Origin: Eudorina sp. 2006-703-Eu-15
Lineage: Eukaryota > Chlorophyta > Chlorophyceae > Chlamydomonadales > Volvocaceae
Direction of reading: 5' to 3'
Length of the DNA stretch: 64,000 bases
Assembly: GCA_003117195.1 (NCBI GenBank)
Contig: BDSI01000107.1
Coordinates: 62,001 to 126,000 of the forward strand
In this document: piece after piece, positions 18,808 to 30,101 of the stretch
How the letters are laid out: every line of letters begins with the position of its first letter
Position numbering within the stretch: position 1 is the stretch's first letter
Position numbers and translations under genes: made by a program
Notes under the pieces: model-generated
Told to the model about the DNA's origin: nothing
Seen by the model: the letters and a program-made list of their open reading frames with translations, nothing else
The model's database searches: none

Positions 18808-19257
18808 TTACTGAAGAGTGTCGTGGGAGACAGCACTTGTTGTGGCGGCCGGTAACGCCGCACCGTCGTCCGCGTCTGTGTCGGAGTCGGACGCCGACGC
18901 TTCCACCTCCGCATATGCTTGCAGGAAGTCCTTCTCCTCCGTCAGCTGCGACAGCCGCTCCTGCAGCTGCCGCAGCTTGGCGATGCGACGCTGCATCCGG
19001 CGAGCTCGCCGCAGGAACTCCTCGTCCGCTGTGGCGCTTCCCACGCCCGGTTGCGAGCTTGCAGGCCGGGATTGTTCGCTCTCCGGACCCACTTCGCTGG
19101 TCACAGGCGTACTCTTCTTCTGAAACCAGTTTGCATATACGACCAGGCGAGACGCTCGCCGCACCGCGCGGCGTGAAGCACCGGCCTGGTGCCTCGCCAA
19201 ACGCATGTCTCGACCACTCGACGCAGCGTGCGCGCCACCAAAATCTTTGCCCAGCAT
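18808..19257 (-). CDS. Small coiled-coil protein, likely plastid-targeted
   Basis: Single-exon ORF of 149 residues starting at the ATG at 19257 (the open frame extends upstream but without another ATG). Residues 1-42 are basic and Ala/Ser/Arg-rich, ending SRLVVYA, a good match to green-algal chloroplast transit peptides cleaved after V-X-A. Residues 82-125 form a charged amphipathic helix (RRMQRRIAKLRQLQERL core), a predicted coiled coil, and the tail is acidic (SDSDTDADDG). No family was recognised. It is divergently arranged with the phytyl-ester-synthase-like gene, sharing about 680 bp of upstream DNA. Alternative start: ATG at 19206. Confidence 0.6.
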   Translation of the reverse strand: MLGKDFGGAHAASSGRDMRLARHQAGASRRAVRRASRLVVYANWFQKKSTPVTSEVGPESEQSRPASSQPGVGSATADEEFLRRARRMQRRIAKLRQLQERLSQLTEEKDFLQAYAEVEASASDSDTDADDGAALPAATTSAVSHDTLQ

Positions 19258-19936
19258 CTTTGATGAACGCGGCAGGTTTCGATATAAATGCCGTTGACGA
19301 TTCAATCAATGACAGCAATTGCAGCCTTCATTGATAACCGGCAACGGACGGACTGAATTATCACACCAGCGTTACCATGCTGCAACAAAGTGATCAGCAG
19401 GAGTTTAAAAAGCAGATTCCGAAGTGCGTCCCAATTGCCAGCCGCAAAAACAAAGTGCGTCCTACCCAGCCTGCAAAAATTTAGGCAAAGTAGGCAAATG
19501 CCTAGTGTTAGCTGTAAAACATGGCATGTTCGTAATGAATTCTCACTCCATCATCAGATGAAGTAGACAATGATGCTGAGGAATCAACTGCTTCTGAAAA
19601 GACTACAACGCTGACGTACACAGCCGTTACGACAACGCGCGGACCGCACAGTGTGGCAGGGCTGGGTGGCTGGGCGAGGCGCACAGGCGTTTACTGTACA
19701 CCTGAAAGCTTCTCCATCGGCACTTCCTACGACACGGAGCCGTTTGGCTGGCAACACCGTTGCCCTCACCGTAGGGCGCAATTCCGCCCGAGGTGCAAGC
19801 GTAGCACTAGCTCATTACTTTTCAGCGACCAAACCTATAAGTACGCTGAATTGCATCCTTTTCATAGATCACATTCCCCTTACAGCCACGCGCAACCACT
19901 CCCAACGAATCACCATCACGCGTCGTCTCACAAGCG
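19258..19936. promoter_or_regulatory. Shared divergent upstream region
   Basis: AT-richer non-coding DNA between two outward-pointing genes. It must contain both promoters. No TATA box could be assigned with confidence. Confidence 0.4.
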
Positions 19937-22900
19937 ATGTTCAAGCCCAGCCATCTCTCCGCCCGCTCAGCATGCCAGCAAGCGCTCTCTCAGCCTCTCC
20001 CCTCACGCCCGGCCGTCCGCCCTCGGGCCGCTCCGGGAGGGGGCGCCTCCCGGAACCCGGCCATCGGCCACGACCCGCGCGGATGGCCGCTCCCCGCGAC
20101 TCCGCCCCTGAGCGCCGTACCCAGCGTGGGCGTATCCGAGCCGCCGACATCCGACCCTACCATGGCCACCACTACCAGCACAACTGCCACCGCGTCTTCA
20201 ACGGAGGTGGTGGAAGCCGTCTTGCCGGCGGCCGCGGGGCAGCAGCGGCAGCAGGTGCTCGTAGCTGGGGACGATGACGGCGAGGGCGCGGCCCTGCTCC
20301 TGGAGGCGGCGGAGCTGGAGGCAGCTGCCAAGCAGCGGGACCTGGCCCCGGGTCCATCCGAAGGTGATGGTGCTGCGCTGGCGGAGGCGGTGGCTGCGGC
20401 GGAGGTGGCGGTGGAGGCGGTGGCTGAGGTGGCTGAGGCGCAGGCGGAGACGGTGGTGGCGGAGGCGGTGGTGGCGGTGGAGACAGTAGTGGAGGCGGCG
20501 GTGGTGGCGGTGGAGGCGGGGTCGCAGCAGTCCTGGGCCGATGTAGCCGGGGCGGCGGACCCTGAGGTGGGGCCAGCCGCTGCTGCCCCAGCCCCGGCGC
20601 CCCCGCGGCGGGAGGAGGTGGATCCCCTAGAGGCGGCGGTGGCGCCCGGGGGGACATCGCCGCTGATGGTGGCGGGCAGGGAGGCGGCGGAGGCTAAGGC
20701 GGGGGCGCAGGCTGCGACAGGAATGGCGGAGGTGACGGCGGCGCAGGTGACGGCGGAAGCAGCGGAGCCGACAGCAGCGGAGCCGCCGCTGCCGCCGCCG
20801 CCGCCACTGTACCGTGCCCCGGTGGTTGACCTGCCGCTGGCCGCCCTCACCGCCCGCCTGCCGCCCGTTGAGACCCGCGGGTCGGCGTCATCGCCGCCGC
20901 CGCGGTCCTTCCCGCCCCCCCTGGACCTGCAGCGACTGGCGGACGCCCTCCTCGGGGAACCCAAGGTCGGGCCCGTCTTCAACGAACTCTTCGAACTCAA
21001 CCGCCGCCGCCAGGCGGCGGCGGGCGGCAGCGCCGCCGCCGACCCATCGGTCTGCGGCCCGCTGCTGTACGCGCCGCGCTTCCCCCGGCCCCCGGGCTCC
21101 CCGCCCGCCGCGTCCCTGCCCCTGCTGGTGTACCTGCCGGGTATTGACGGCACAGGGCTGGCCGCGTACCGGCAGTTCCCCGGGCTGGCGGCTCGGTTCG
21201 ACCTGCGGGGGGTGTTCCTGCCGCCGGAGGACCGGACGCCCTTCCGCGGCCTGGTGGAGGTGCTGGCGCGGCAGGTGAGAGGTGTGGAGGACGGGTGGGT
21301 GGGGCGGCCCGGGAGGGGGGTTTCAAGTAGAGGAGGTCCAGTCGAGATCTGAGGGGCCTCATGGGGAGGTGCTCTGGGTGGGGGAGTCGCGGCGGCGGCC
21401 ACGCCGCTGGCTGGCTGGCTCGCTGGCTGGCTGGCTGGTTGCTGTGACGGGGCCGCCGATCCCTCGGAGGGGGCGGGGGAGGGGTGGGGGAGGGGTGGAT
21501 AGGGGGTATATGACTTTGGTAAAGACATGTTCATGCTGCGTTGCTGCCAGTGCAAAGGTCCGGTGAAGGGAAGGGGCAGGCGGGCGGGCGGGAGCTGGGA
21601 GGGGGTGCCACCGCGGACGGGGTCGGCAGTGGTCCGTCCGACCACCCGCTGCCAAGGACGGCCGTCGCCTCTTAGGCGGTCGCTACGGCGGGACAGCACC
21701 CCCGCCCGTAGCTCCGGCCCCGGCCCCGGCCCCAAGCCCCGGTCCCGGTGCGGATGCGAACACGACCCCGGCCCTGCCTCGCCTAACCTCCCCTTGCACG
21801 ACTCCCCGTCCCCCCCGCCCCTTCTCCCCTCCCTCCCCGCCCCGCTCCCCCGCCCCCCCTCCCGCCCCTGCCCTCCCGGGCCGGTCCCCCCCAGCTCGCG
21901 GACGAGGTGGCGGCCCTGGGCGACCCCTCCCGCCCCGTGTACCTGATGGGGGAGAGCTTCGGGGGGCTTCTGGCGCTGGAGCTGGCGCAGAGGGTCAAGT
22001 GAGAGGGGGGAGCGGCGGGGGGGGCTGGGGGAGGAGGGTGTGTGTGGGGCGGCTGGGGGGGGCGGCTGGGGGGGCGGGCGGCGGGGGGGGCGGCGGGGGG
22101 GGGGCGGCTGGGGGGGAGGGTGTGGGGAGGCTGTAGGATGGGTGCTGGGGGGGAGGGCTTCGGGGTTAGGGCGTACGGGTTGCCCCTGGGGAGGGTGCAT
22201 AGCGGATGGGTGCACAGCTCCAGGGATGGGAAGGGGGGCTGTGAGCAAGCAACGGACCCAGGGGACGCCCGGACTCCCCTTGAGGAGGGAGGGAGGGAGG
22301 GAGGGAGGGGGGAGGGAGGGGAGGGAGGGGAGGGAGGGGGGAGGGAGGGAGGGGGGAGGGAGGGGGCAAGGAGGGAGAGAGGGAGGGGCTCCCTCGCCCT
22401 CTGCGCCGCTCCGCTCCGGCCGATTTCCTATCCCGCGCCCCCCCCCCTTAACCCGCTCTGCCCCGCAGCTTCGTTGACCGGCTGATCCTCGTCAACCCGG
22501 CCACCTCCTTCGACCGCAGCCCCTGGCCCTCCCTGGGGCCCCTGCTGCCCGCCCTCCCGCCCGACGTCTACCGCCTGCTGCCGGTGGCGCTCAGCCCCAT
22601 CCTGTCCAACCCCGTGGCCATGGCGGCCTGGAACACCAACAGCCGCGACCCGCTGCCGCAGCAGGCGGTGGACCTGCTCTATGTGGGTCATCGAGAGGAG
22701 GCTGGGGACGGGCGCGGCGTGCGTGTGTGTGTGTGTGTATATGGGTGTGTTTGACAATTTAATGTGTTAGCGTGTAAAGGGAAACTGAGCCGCGTGTGTG
22801 TTTTTCAGGCAGGCAGAACAGGAGTGCGTGAAACCCATGCAAGGGGGGCCGAGTAGTGCCCCAAAAGTGTGTGTAAAATGAAACCGAGCCGCGAGAAAAG

Positions 22901-25900
22901 CCGTGTGTGTGTGGTTGGTTTTGTGTGATGGCTGTATGCTGACCTGGGCCCCGAATACACCGCCCCAGCATCGGCCCATCGCATCACCCCCGCCACCCGC
23001 CACCTGTCACCTGCCCAACCACCTTGTCCATCGCAGTTTGAATATGTCTACCAATTTCCTATCTACCCCCCCTTGTCCATCGCACCTATCGTCCCCGTCC
23101 GCTCCCCTTGAGGAGACCGTGACCCCCATTCCTCCCCTACCTCCCCCCTACCTGCCCCCGCACCTGCCCCCTTCCTCTCCTCCCCTCCCATCTCACATCC
23201 CCGCTCCCCGCTCCCCCCTGACTGACCGACCGACCGACCGACGGGCCCCCAGGGCCTGCTGGACCTGCTCCCCGAGCTGTCCAGTCTGCGGCTGGTGCTG
23301 CCCCCGGAGACCCTCAGCTGGCGGCTGCAGCTGCTGCGGCAGGGGGCGGAGGCCGTCAATGGGTCGCTGGGCAAGGTGCGGCAGAGGGTGGGGGGCCGGA
23401 GGGAGAGAGGGAGGGAGGGGCCGAAGGAGGTGGGGCGCGGAGGTGGAGCGGGCAGAGGGGCTCAGGGGCGGTTGGCTTCAAGGGGAAGGGGGAAGGATGT
23501 GAAGGAGGGTGGCGCCAGTTTGCGGCCCCACCCATCAGCCTTGCGTGCTGTCCCCACACACCGACACACGGGCCCGAGGAGCAGCGGGACCCCCCCCTCC
23601 TTCCCCCCGTAAACCCCCTCCTCCTCCCCCCCTCCTTCCCTCCTCCCCCCCCTCCTCCCCCTTCCTTCCCCCTCCTCCCCCCTCCTCCCACCTCCTCCCA
23701 CCTCCTTCCCCCTCCTCCCCCCTCCTCCCACCTCCTCCCACCTCCTCCCCCCCTTCCTCCCACCTCCTTCCCCCTCCTCCCCCACCTTCCCCCTCCCCTT
23801 CCCTCCTCCCCCCTCCTCCCACCTCCTTCCCTCCCCCTTCAGGTCCGTCAGCGCACCCTACTGTTAGTTGGCGAGCAGGACATGGTCATCCCCTCCGCCT
23901 CCGAGGCCGCCCGCCTGGAGAGGGCGCTGCCCCGCTGCCGGGCGGTGGTGGTGCCCCGGGGAAGTCACGCGCTGCTGCAGCAGGCGTCCGTGGACCTGGT
24001 CAAGATGATCATGGTAGGGCTGTCGTACGGGGCTGGACGTACGGATTGTATGGCCAAAGAGGGGCCGGGCCGGGCGGTAGCAATAGGGCCGGAGCCCCCG
24101 GGCGTGTCGCCGCGGAGACGACCCGGGGGCTGTGGGCTGCGGGGCTGGGGAGGGGGGGAGAGACGGGGCGGGTAAGTACGGCGACATCGGCCACCCGGAC
24201 AACTACCGCCCATTCGGTGACTTTTCGCGGTCTCGCTGCCTTAGTCATTGACATGTGAGGGGGGCGGGGTGAAGTACGCGTGTCGGGGCTCCTCCCACCC
24301 ATCTCGGCCCTGTTCATGCCCCCCAGCCCACCTGGACCCAGGGCCTGGGCTGTTTTCTTCTTACCCCCCCTCCGGTCGAACCGTCGCTCTGGCAGCAGCG
24401 CAGTTTGAGAATGTCTACCAATTTCCTATACCCTCCCCCCCACACACACCGCCCCCCCTGTCCCCTGCGCCCTCCCCCCCAACACACCCGCCAGGATGAG
24501 GGCTTCTACGTCTCCCGCCGCCGCCTCTCCCGACCCAACACCCCGCCCCCCAGCTCCGACCCCAACGCCCCCGCCGCCGCCCACCGGCCCCGGCGGCCCA
24601 AACCCGCCCCCGGCGGCGCCGCCTTCGGCACCCCGGCCCCCCTGGAGCTCCCCACCCCGGAGGAGATCCGCCGTACAGCCGAGCGGGGGGGCCTGACCAC
24701 GCTTCGCCGCCTGGTGTCACCCGTGTTCGTGTCCACGGACGCCGCCACGGGTCGGCGGCAGCTGGGCCTGGGCGCGCTGCCGCCGCCCGGCAGCGGCCCC
24801 GTGCTGTTCGTGGGTAACCACCAGCTGCTGGCCCCCGACATGCCGCTGATGGTGGAGACGTTCCTGACGGAGCGGGGACAGCTGCTGAGGGGGCTGGCGC
24901 ACCCCACAGCGCTGGACGACCGACAGGTGGGGGCAGGGGGGGAAAGGGGAGGGGAGGTGGGGGAAAGGGGAGGGGAGGTGGGGGCAGGGGGGAAAGGGGA
25001 GGGGAGGTGGGAGCAGGGGGGGGGGAGGGGAGGGGGAGGCGGGAGGGGAGGCGGGGAGAGGCGGGGAGAGGCGGAGGAGGCGGGGGAGGGGGGAAGGAGG
25101 TGGCAGGGTTTGGGGTCTTATGCGCGTCTGAAGGGGGAAGGAAGAAGGGAGGGGGATGTGCGCGGAGGGAAGCGGGAGGGGGGGGTGGGCGCCAATACGC
25201 GGTAGCTTAGACCCCCTCCAATCAATAGAGTGTTGTGGCTGGGGTAGTGGAGCCGAGGGGCAGCTTGGCCGGGTGGAGCAGGAGGAGCAGCAAGGGGGAG
25301 GAGCGAGGGGGCGGAAGAGACTCCTGGGAGGGGGAGGAGGAAGGGGGAAGGGGGGAGGGGCGGTCCGGGCGGCCCAGTGATTGTGGATGTGGTGCTGCAC
25401 GGACCGTTGTGCGGCACCTCCGCCGCCATTTTCATTTGCGACACTTCCCCCCTCTCCAGCTGTCGTACTTACTGTACGGAGTCCCTCGATAGATCGTTCC
25501 TAGCCGCCACCCAGAAACGACGCGTCCACCACCCCAGAGCTCTCCTTGACAAACCCTCCTATCGCTGGTCATATTCTGTCCCCATCCGCCCACCCCACCC
25601 CACCCCGCTCCTCCCCTCCGTGGCGTGGCGTGGTGTGATGTGGTGTGTGGCGCCACAGGCTGTGGCTGACGCCTTCTCTACGGGGCCCGGAGCCCCCCCT
25701 GGATCGTTCGGTCGCCTGCTCGAGTCCTTCGGAGCGGTGCCGGTCAGCGGCCTCAATCTGTACAAACTGCTCCAGGGGGGCGAGGCGGCGCTACTGTACC
25801 CGGGTGGCGTACGGGAGGTACGGCATGGGATGATGTGTGTGTTGGCTTGGCGGATTGGGCCGCGGGATGGCAAGTACCGTATGTGTGTGTGTGTGTGTGT

Positions 25901-26497
25901 GTGTGTGTTTGTTTGTAGGATGAGGGAGGGTAGAGGGCGGGATGCCGTACTGGGCACGTAAGGATCCGGGGCGGGCGGGCGCGGGACCCGTGGGTCGGTT
26001 GGGGCCTGTGGAAGAGAACAGGACTGGAAGGCGAGCAGGGTGGGCGGCAGGGAGGGAGGGGTGCCTGCCCTGACGATGGCTGGGGGAGAGGGCTGTGGGC
26101 AGGGGTTCCCTGCCGAGGTGCCCTTCCGGGTTTGGTATTCAACCCATCAACCCCTTCCTCCTACCAGTGTCAACCAATTTCCTATACCCTTCCTCCTCTC
26201 CCCCCTCCCGCTCTTGGTTGACCCCCCCCCCACCCTTGGTTGACCCGCCCCGCCCCGTGGGCCCCCCGACCCACAGGCCCTCAAAATGAAGGACGAGCAG
26301 TACAAGCTGATCTGGCCGCGGCGGGCGGAGTTCGTACGGATGGTGGGTGGACCGGGGGCCCGGGGGGCGGAGTCGGCGTCTGCGGTGTGTTCTCAGCTGC
26401 GCTGTGCTACGGCGCGTTTTGGGGTTCGAACTGGAGCGGCCTGGGGCTGTGGCTGTGTGGGCTTTTAGCGAGAAACTTGCCTGACCCGAACCAATTG

Positions 26498-26549
<52 letters not shown>

Positions 26550-27882
26550 TGACACAATACAAACCTGCAGTTGGTATGTGGGGTTGTGATGCGCGACGGG
26601 CCAGGCAGGCCCGTGGAGCCGTATGTGTGTGCGTCGGCAGTTACATTCCCGCAGACGTACATATTTGAAGGATTCATTCCTCTCCGCGAACTTGCTTTCC
26701 TCCCAACTGATGATCTGCGACACCGCACCGCACCACACCGCACCGCACCGCACCGCACCGCACCACACCGCACCACACCGCACCGCACCGCACCACACCG
26801 CACCACACCGCACCACACCGCACCACACCGCACCACACCGCACCACACCGCACCACACCACACCACAAGCAAATTCCCCCCCCCACACACACACACGGGG
26901 TGGGTCACGCGCTCCTGTTCTGCCTGCCTAAATAACACACACGCACACACACTCCCGCCCTAACCCACCCACCTACAAACCCGCCACCCGCCACCCGCCA
27001 CCCACCACCACCCGGCGTGGGGCCGCCCGCAGGCTTGCAAGTTCGGGGCCACCATCATCCCCTTCGCGGCGGTGGGCGCCGAGGACTGTGTGGAGCTGGT
27101 GCTCGACCGCCGGGAGCTGCTGGGGGCGCCGCTGCTGGGGCCCTGGCTGTCGGCGCAGGAGGACCGCTTGGTCAAGGTGGGGGGCCTTTGGGGCCGGAAG
27201 GAGGGAGGGGGGAGGGGGCTGGGGGGCTGGGGGGGGGCTGGGGGGGGGGCTGGGGGGGGGGGCTGGGGCCGCATGAGGAGCTGGGGCCGGCCACCCAGGC
27301 CGCCCGCGGGTGCGGTGGTCACGGGAGAAGGGTGAGAGCAGCCCGGGGCGCCGGTAAAGGGGGGGTTGGCAGCCTCCGAAGGCTTGCTCACCGTTCCTCA
27401 TCTTCTGTACTGTTTCTATCCCCGCGGGCCACCCCCTCCCCTCCCGTGACTTTCGAGAGATCAAAATTTGCGTCCGTCCCGTGACAATGTGTTTCGATAC
27501 TTCACGGATCGGTCTGCCGTACCGCCGTACAGTACTGCCCGGTTTATCGTACAACTTCCCATCCGCTTCTTGACTGCAGGCCCGCCGCGGCGTCAACGAG
27601 ACCGAGGACGTCGATGAGAGCTTCATAAGCCCCCTGGTGGCCCCCAAGCCGCCCGCGCGCTTCTACTACCTGTTCGGTGCGCCCATCGCCACTGACCCAC
27701 GGGACGCTGCCGACCGCGCCGCGGTCTCGGAGCTGTACGGCCGCGTGCGGGCCGAGGTCGAGGACTGCTTGGGCTACCTGCTCCGAAAGCGGGAGCAGGA
27801 TCCGTACAAGGATCTCGTACCGCGGCTGCTGTACGAGGCCAGCTGGGGCGGGCGGCGGCAGGCGCCCACCTTTATGCCGTGA
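19937..27882 (+). CDS. Phytyl ester synthase / DGAT-like acyltransferase
   Basis: Plastid esterase/lipase-acyltransferase family of Arabidopsis PES1 and PES2, which make phytyl esters and triacylglycerol from chlorophyll-derived phytol and galactolipid acyl groups. Exons: 19937-21274, 21895-21998, 22469-22682, 23253-23375, 23843-24013, 24495-24926, 25659-25817, 26277-26342, 27033-27176, 27580-27882; phases close for 1017 residues. The N-terminus (MFKPSHLSARSACQQAL) looks like a transit peptide. An Ala/Val/Glu low-complexity stretch follows at about 95-200. The alpha/beta-hydrolase half carries LVYLPGIDGTGL, the nucleophile elbow GESFGG (Ser near 467) and LVNPATSF. The acyltransferase half (from about 651) has LFVGNHQLLAPDMPLM, LYPGGVRE and the family C-terminus (GRRQAPTFMP). 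The long low-complexity block and large introns are the only oddities. Confidence 0.9.
22775..22902. mobile_element. (GT)-associated cluster with cores A, B, A
   Basis: In intron 3 of the phytyl-ester-synthase-like gene: a partial type-A core (TAAAGGGAAACTGAGCCGC), GT tract, type-B core at 22808-22850 (GGCAGGCAGAACAGGAGTGC then GTGAAACCCATGCAAGGGGG), GT tract, a second type-A core, GT tract. The alternation with GT repeats matches the other clusters. Confidence 0.5.
26502..26546. repeat. (AT)n microsatellite
   Basis: Twenty-two AT units in intron 8 of the phytyl-ester-synthase-like gene. Confidence 0.97.
26721..26868. repeat. (CACCG/CACCA)n pentanucleotide array
   Basis: About 30 pentamers alternating ACCGC and ACCAC, in intron 8 of the phytyl-ester-synthase-like gene. 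An inverted type-B core (26904-26930) flanked by CA repeats follows it. Confidence 0.95.
26904..26930. mobile_element. Type-B core, inverted, in phytyl ester synthase intron 8
   Basis: Reads TCACGCGCTCCTGTTCTGCC followed by TGCCTA on the plus strand, bounded by (CA)n on both sides. Confidence 0.5.
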
Positions 27883-29212
27883 GGGAGGCAGGCAGCCGGG
27901 GCTGTGTGGCGAGCGACGGCGACTGGGGTAGCTGCCCTGCCCTGGAAGCTGGAACGAGAGGGGGGCGAGACGGGGCCGAGAGAGAGAGAGGAGGTAGGGG
28001 CGGGGGGAAGGCGCTTGTGACGGTGGGTGGGTGGACCGCATGGAGCACCTACCGTTGACGCGTGTGTTCGTCACGGAGGTTGGGAGTTGGGAGTTGGGAG
28101 TTGGCAACTGTTTCGTTGCAGGGAGCAGTAAGGCCCTACCCATGAGAGCGTCGCATGTGGGGGTTTGCGAGAGAGCGGACGTCGTTCGCCGAGCTGCGCG
28201 AACCACTACCACCAGCAGCCGCAGCCGCAGCAGCCGCAGCAGCCGCAGCAGCAGCAGCAGCAGTGCATGTGTACCGGTGGATGGTGAGGTGGCAAGTTGG
28301 TAGGGGAGGGGGTGGGGTGGGGACCCCCGGTTGGGCTGTCTGTAGGGGAGGTGGAGGGGGGCCGGACGAGAGCCAACTCGGATCGGGCGGGGCTGGGTCG
28401 GCCAACGCGGGTGGTACGCAAGGAAGGGGGCCCGGCTTGTTTATTCCTTGGCGCCATTCGCCTTAATTTGTTTGATTGGATTATCACTTATTGTATGTAC
28501 TACATGTACTGCAGCCCAGGTCATTGCCTCACATCCACAGTGCGGCGCCAGTGCCGTCTCCGGGGCCCGTTGTCCCGGGGGGGGGGGGGGGCGGGGGGGG
28601 GCCTGTATTCCTGCGCACACACACACACACACACACGCATACATGCATGGTTTGGGTCGGGCGGGTCTCTACTGCATGCTGGACACACACGCATGCGCGC
28701 TCACGTGTCGGGTATTCTTTCTTTCCTTCAGCGTTCAGTTCCGTGGCAGGTCTTGTGCGGGCTGCTGCGCGGCGGCTGGCTGGCTGGCTGGCTGGCTGGC
28801 TGCTTGATTGGCTAGTGAACTTGGTTTTGTTTGGTTTTGTGAAGCATGGTAGGTTAGGCTATGGCTCTGTTCGGCATGCGATGCCGTGTGAGTGTTTGGG
28901 CGTGAAATGGGAGGCTGAGCAGCGCGACACGGGCGGCGGCGGGTGGGTTGGCTGCTGCTACTAGTACTGGTGGGCTGGTATGCGCAGATGAAGAGAATCA
29001 AGCGGCGGCTGACAGCTGCTCCTCTCGCCAGGATGTGTTTTTCCGCCATCGGCACGACACATGGGTGGCGGGTTGGGGACGAGAGAGGTTTGGAGGTTAG
29101 GGAGTTTGTAACCGGAAACGAGCAACAAACCGTTGGAACACCCGGTCGGGATACGGGTCCACCTTGTAACGGTTAAAAGAAAACCGATAACCGCCGATGT
29201 TGGGATTGACGA
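27883..29212. other. 3' flank with simple repeats, no gene seen
   Basis: Holds the 3' UTR of the phytyl-ester-synthase-like gene plus unassigned DNA: a CAG/CCG triplet tract (28206-28264), a G-run (28577-28600), (CA)n, and a partial inverted type-C core (GGTTTGGGTCGGGCGGGTCT, about 28649). No good TGTAA close to the stop; the first clear ones are at 29107 and 29164. The end (29146-29176) carries the GGGTCCACCTTGTAAC sequence shared with 51116-51141 and 53745-53764. Confidence 0.45.
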
Positions 29213-29284
29213 AGCCTGTGCCGAGAGATAGGAGACTTTCAGATTACTGCATACCTGTCACCGCCATGCAAGAACGGGATAAGG

Positions 29285-29289
29285 TTACA
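29285..29289 (-). terminator. TGTAA motif of left GH9 copy
   Basis: TTACA on plus is TGTAA on minus, mirroring 40344-40348 of the right arm. Confidence 0.35.
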
Positions 29290-30101
29290 GCGTGCTCTCG
29301 TAATACATGATATGACATCCACAGTTCACCAATCACAGATCTTCACGTCATGTCGCCGATCTATGTCTGTAGGGTGATGGATGGGGGCCACGTGCCCGGT
29401 ACGGGTGATGGGTTCGTGCACCGGCCGCCTGAACCATCCCCATCTCGGCTACGTACAACGTACGACACGGCACCTGCACCAGACCTATGTACAACATGGT
29501 AACACCCAGACCTATGTACGACATACCGCGGACACACCGCCGAACTGTTTGCACTTGCTAGGTTGCCACACCCAAACGCGCCCGGCACGGAAATCCGTTG
29601 GGTGGGATACAATGAGGTACATGTGCACCAAATAGAGGGCAGTCCACGGTTCGAAGAATACTAGAATGTCGGAGGGTCGAGAATGAAAACATGTACGAGG
29701 TCGATACATATGTACGAGCACCGAGGAGGATGAATCACAGACACACACACAGGGGGTTACTCACTGAACACACAGCCGGTGAAGGGCATCGAGAAATGGG
29801 GAAAGCTGCCTGTCTGGGGCCTGCATAAATGAAGGACATCGCGCTCGGCCTGTATCCGGTAAGCCTGCCTGCGGCCCTGTGTAAGTGTAACCCTTCAGGA
29901 CTAAGGAGGTAGGTGCCGGTGCACTCACTCACCGTCTCTCACAAGCCCAGAGACAGAACGGGCCCATCCCACCCATCAGTAGTTCACCGCCCACCGCACA
30001 CATGCGCTCTCCAGCCGTGTGCGCGACGCAGCCGGCGCTTCTGTGCACCCGATGCCTGCCCCCTCGTCCAACACTGCCTCCACCTTTTAACACATCGCTG
30101 C

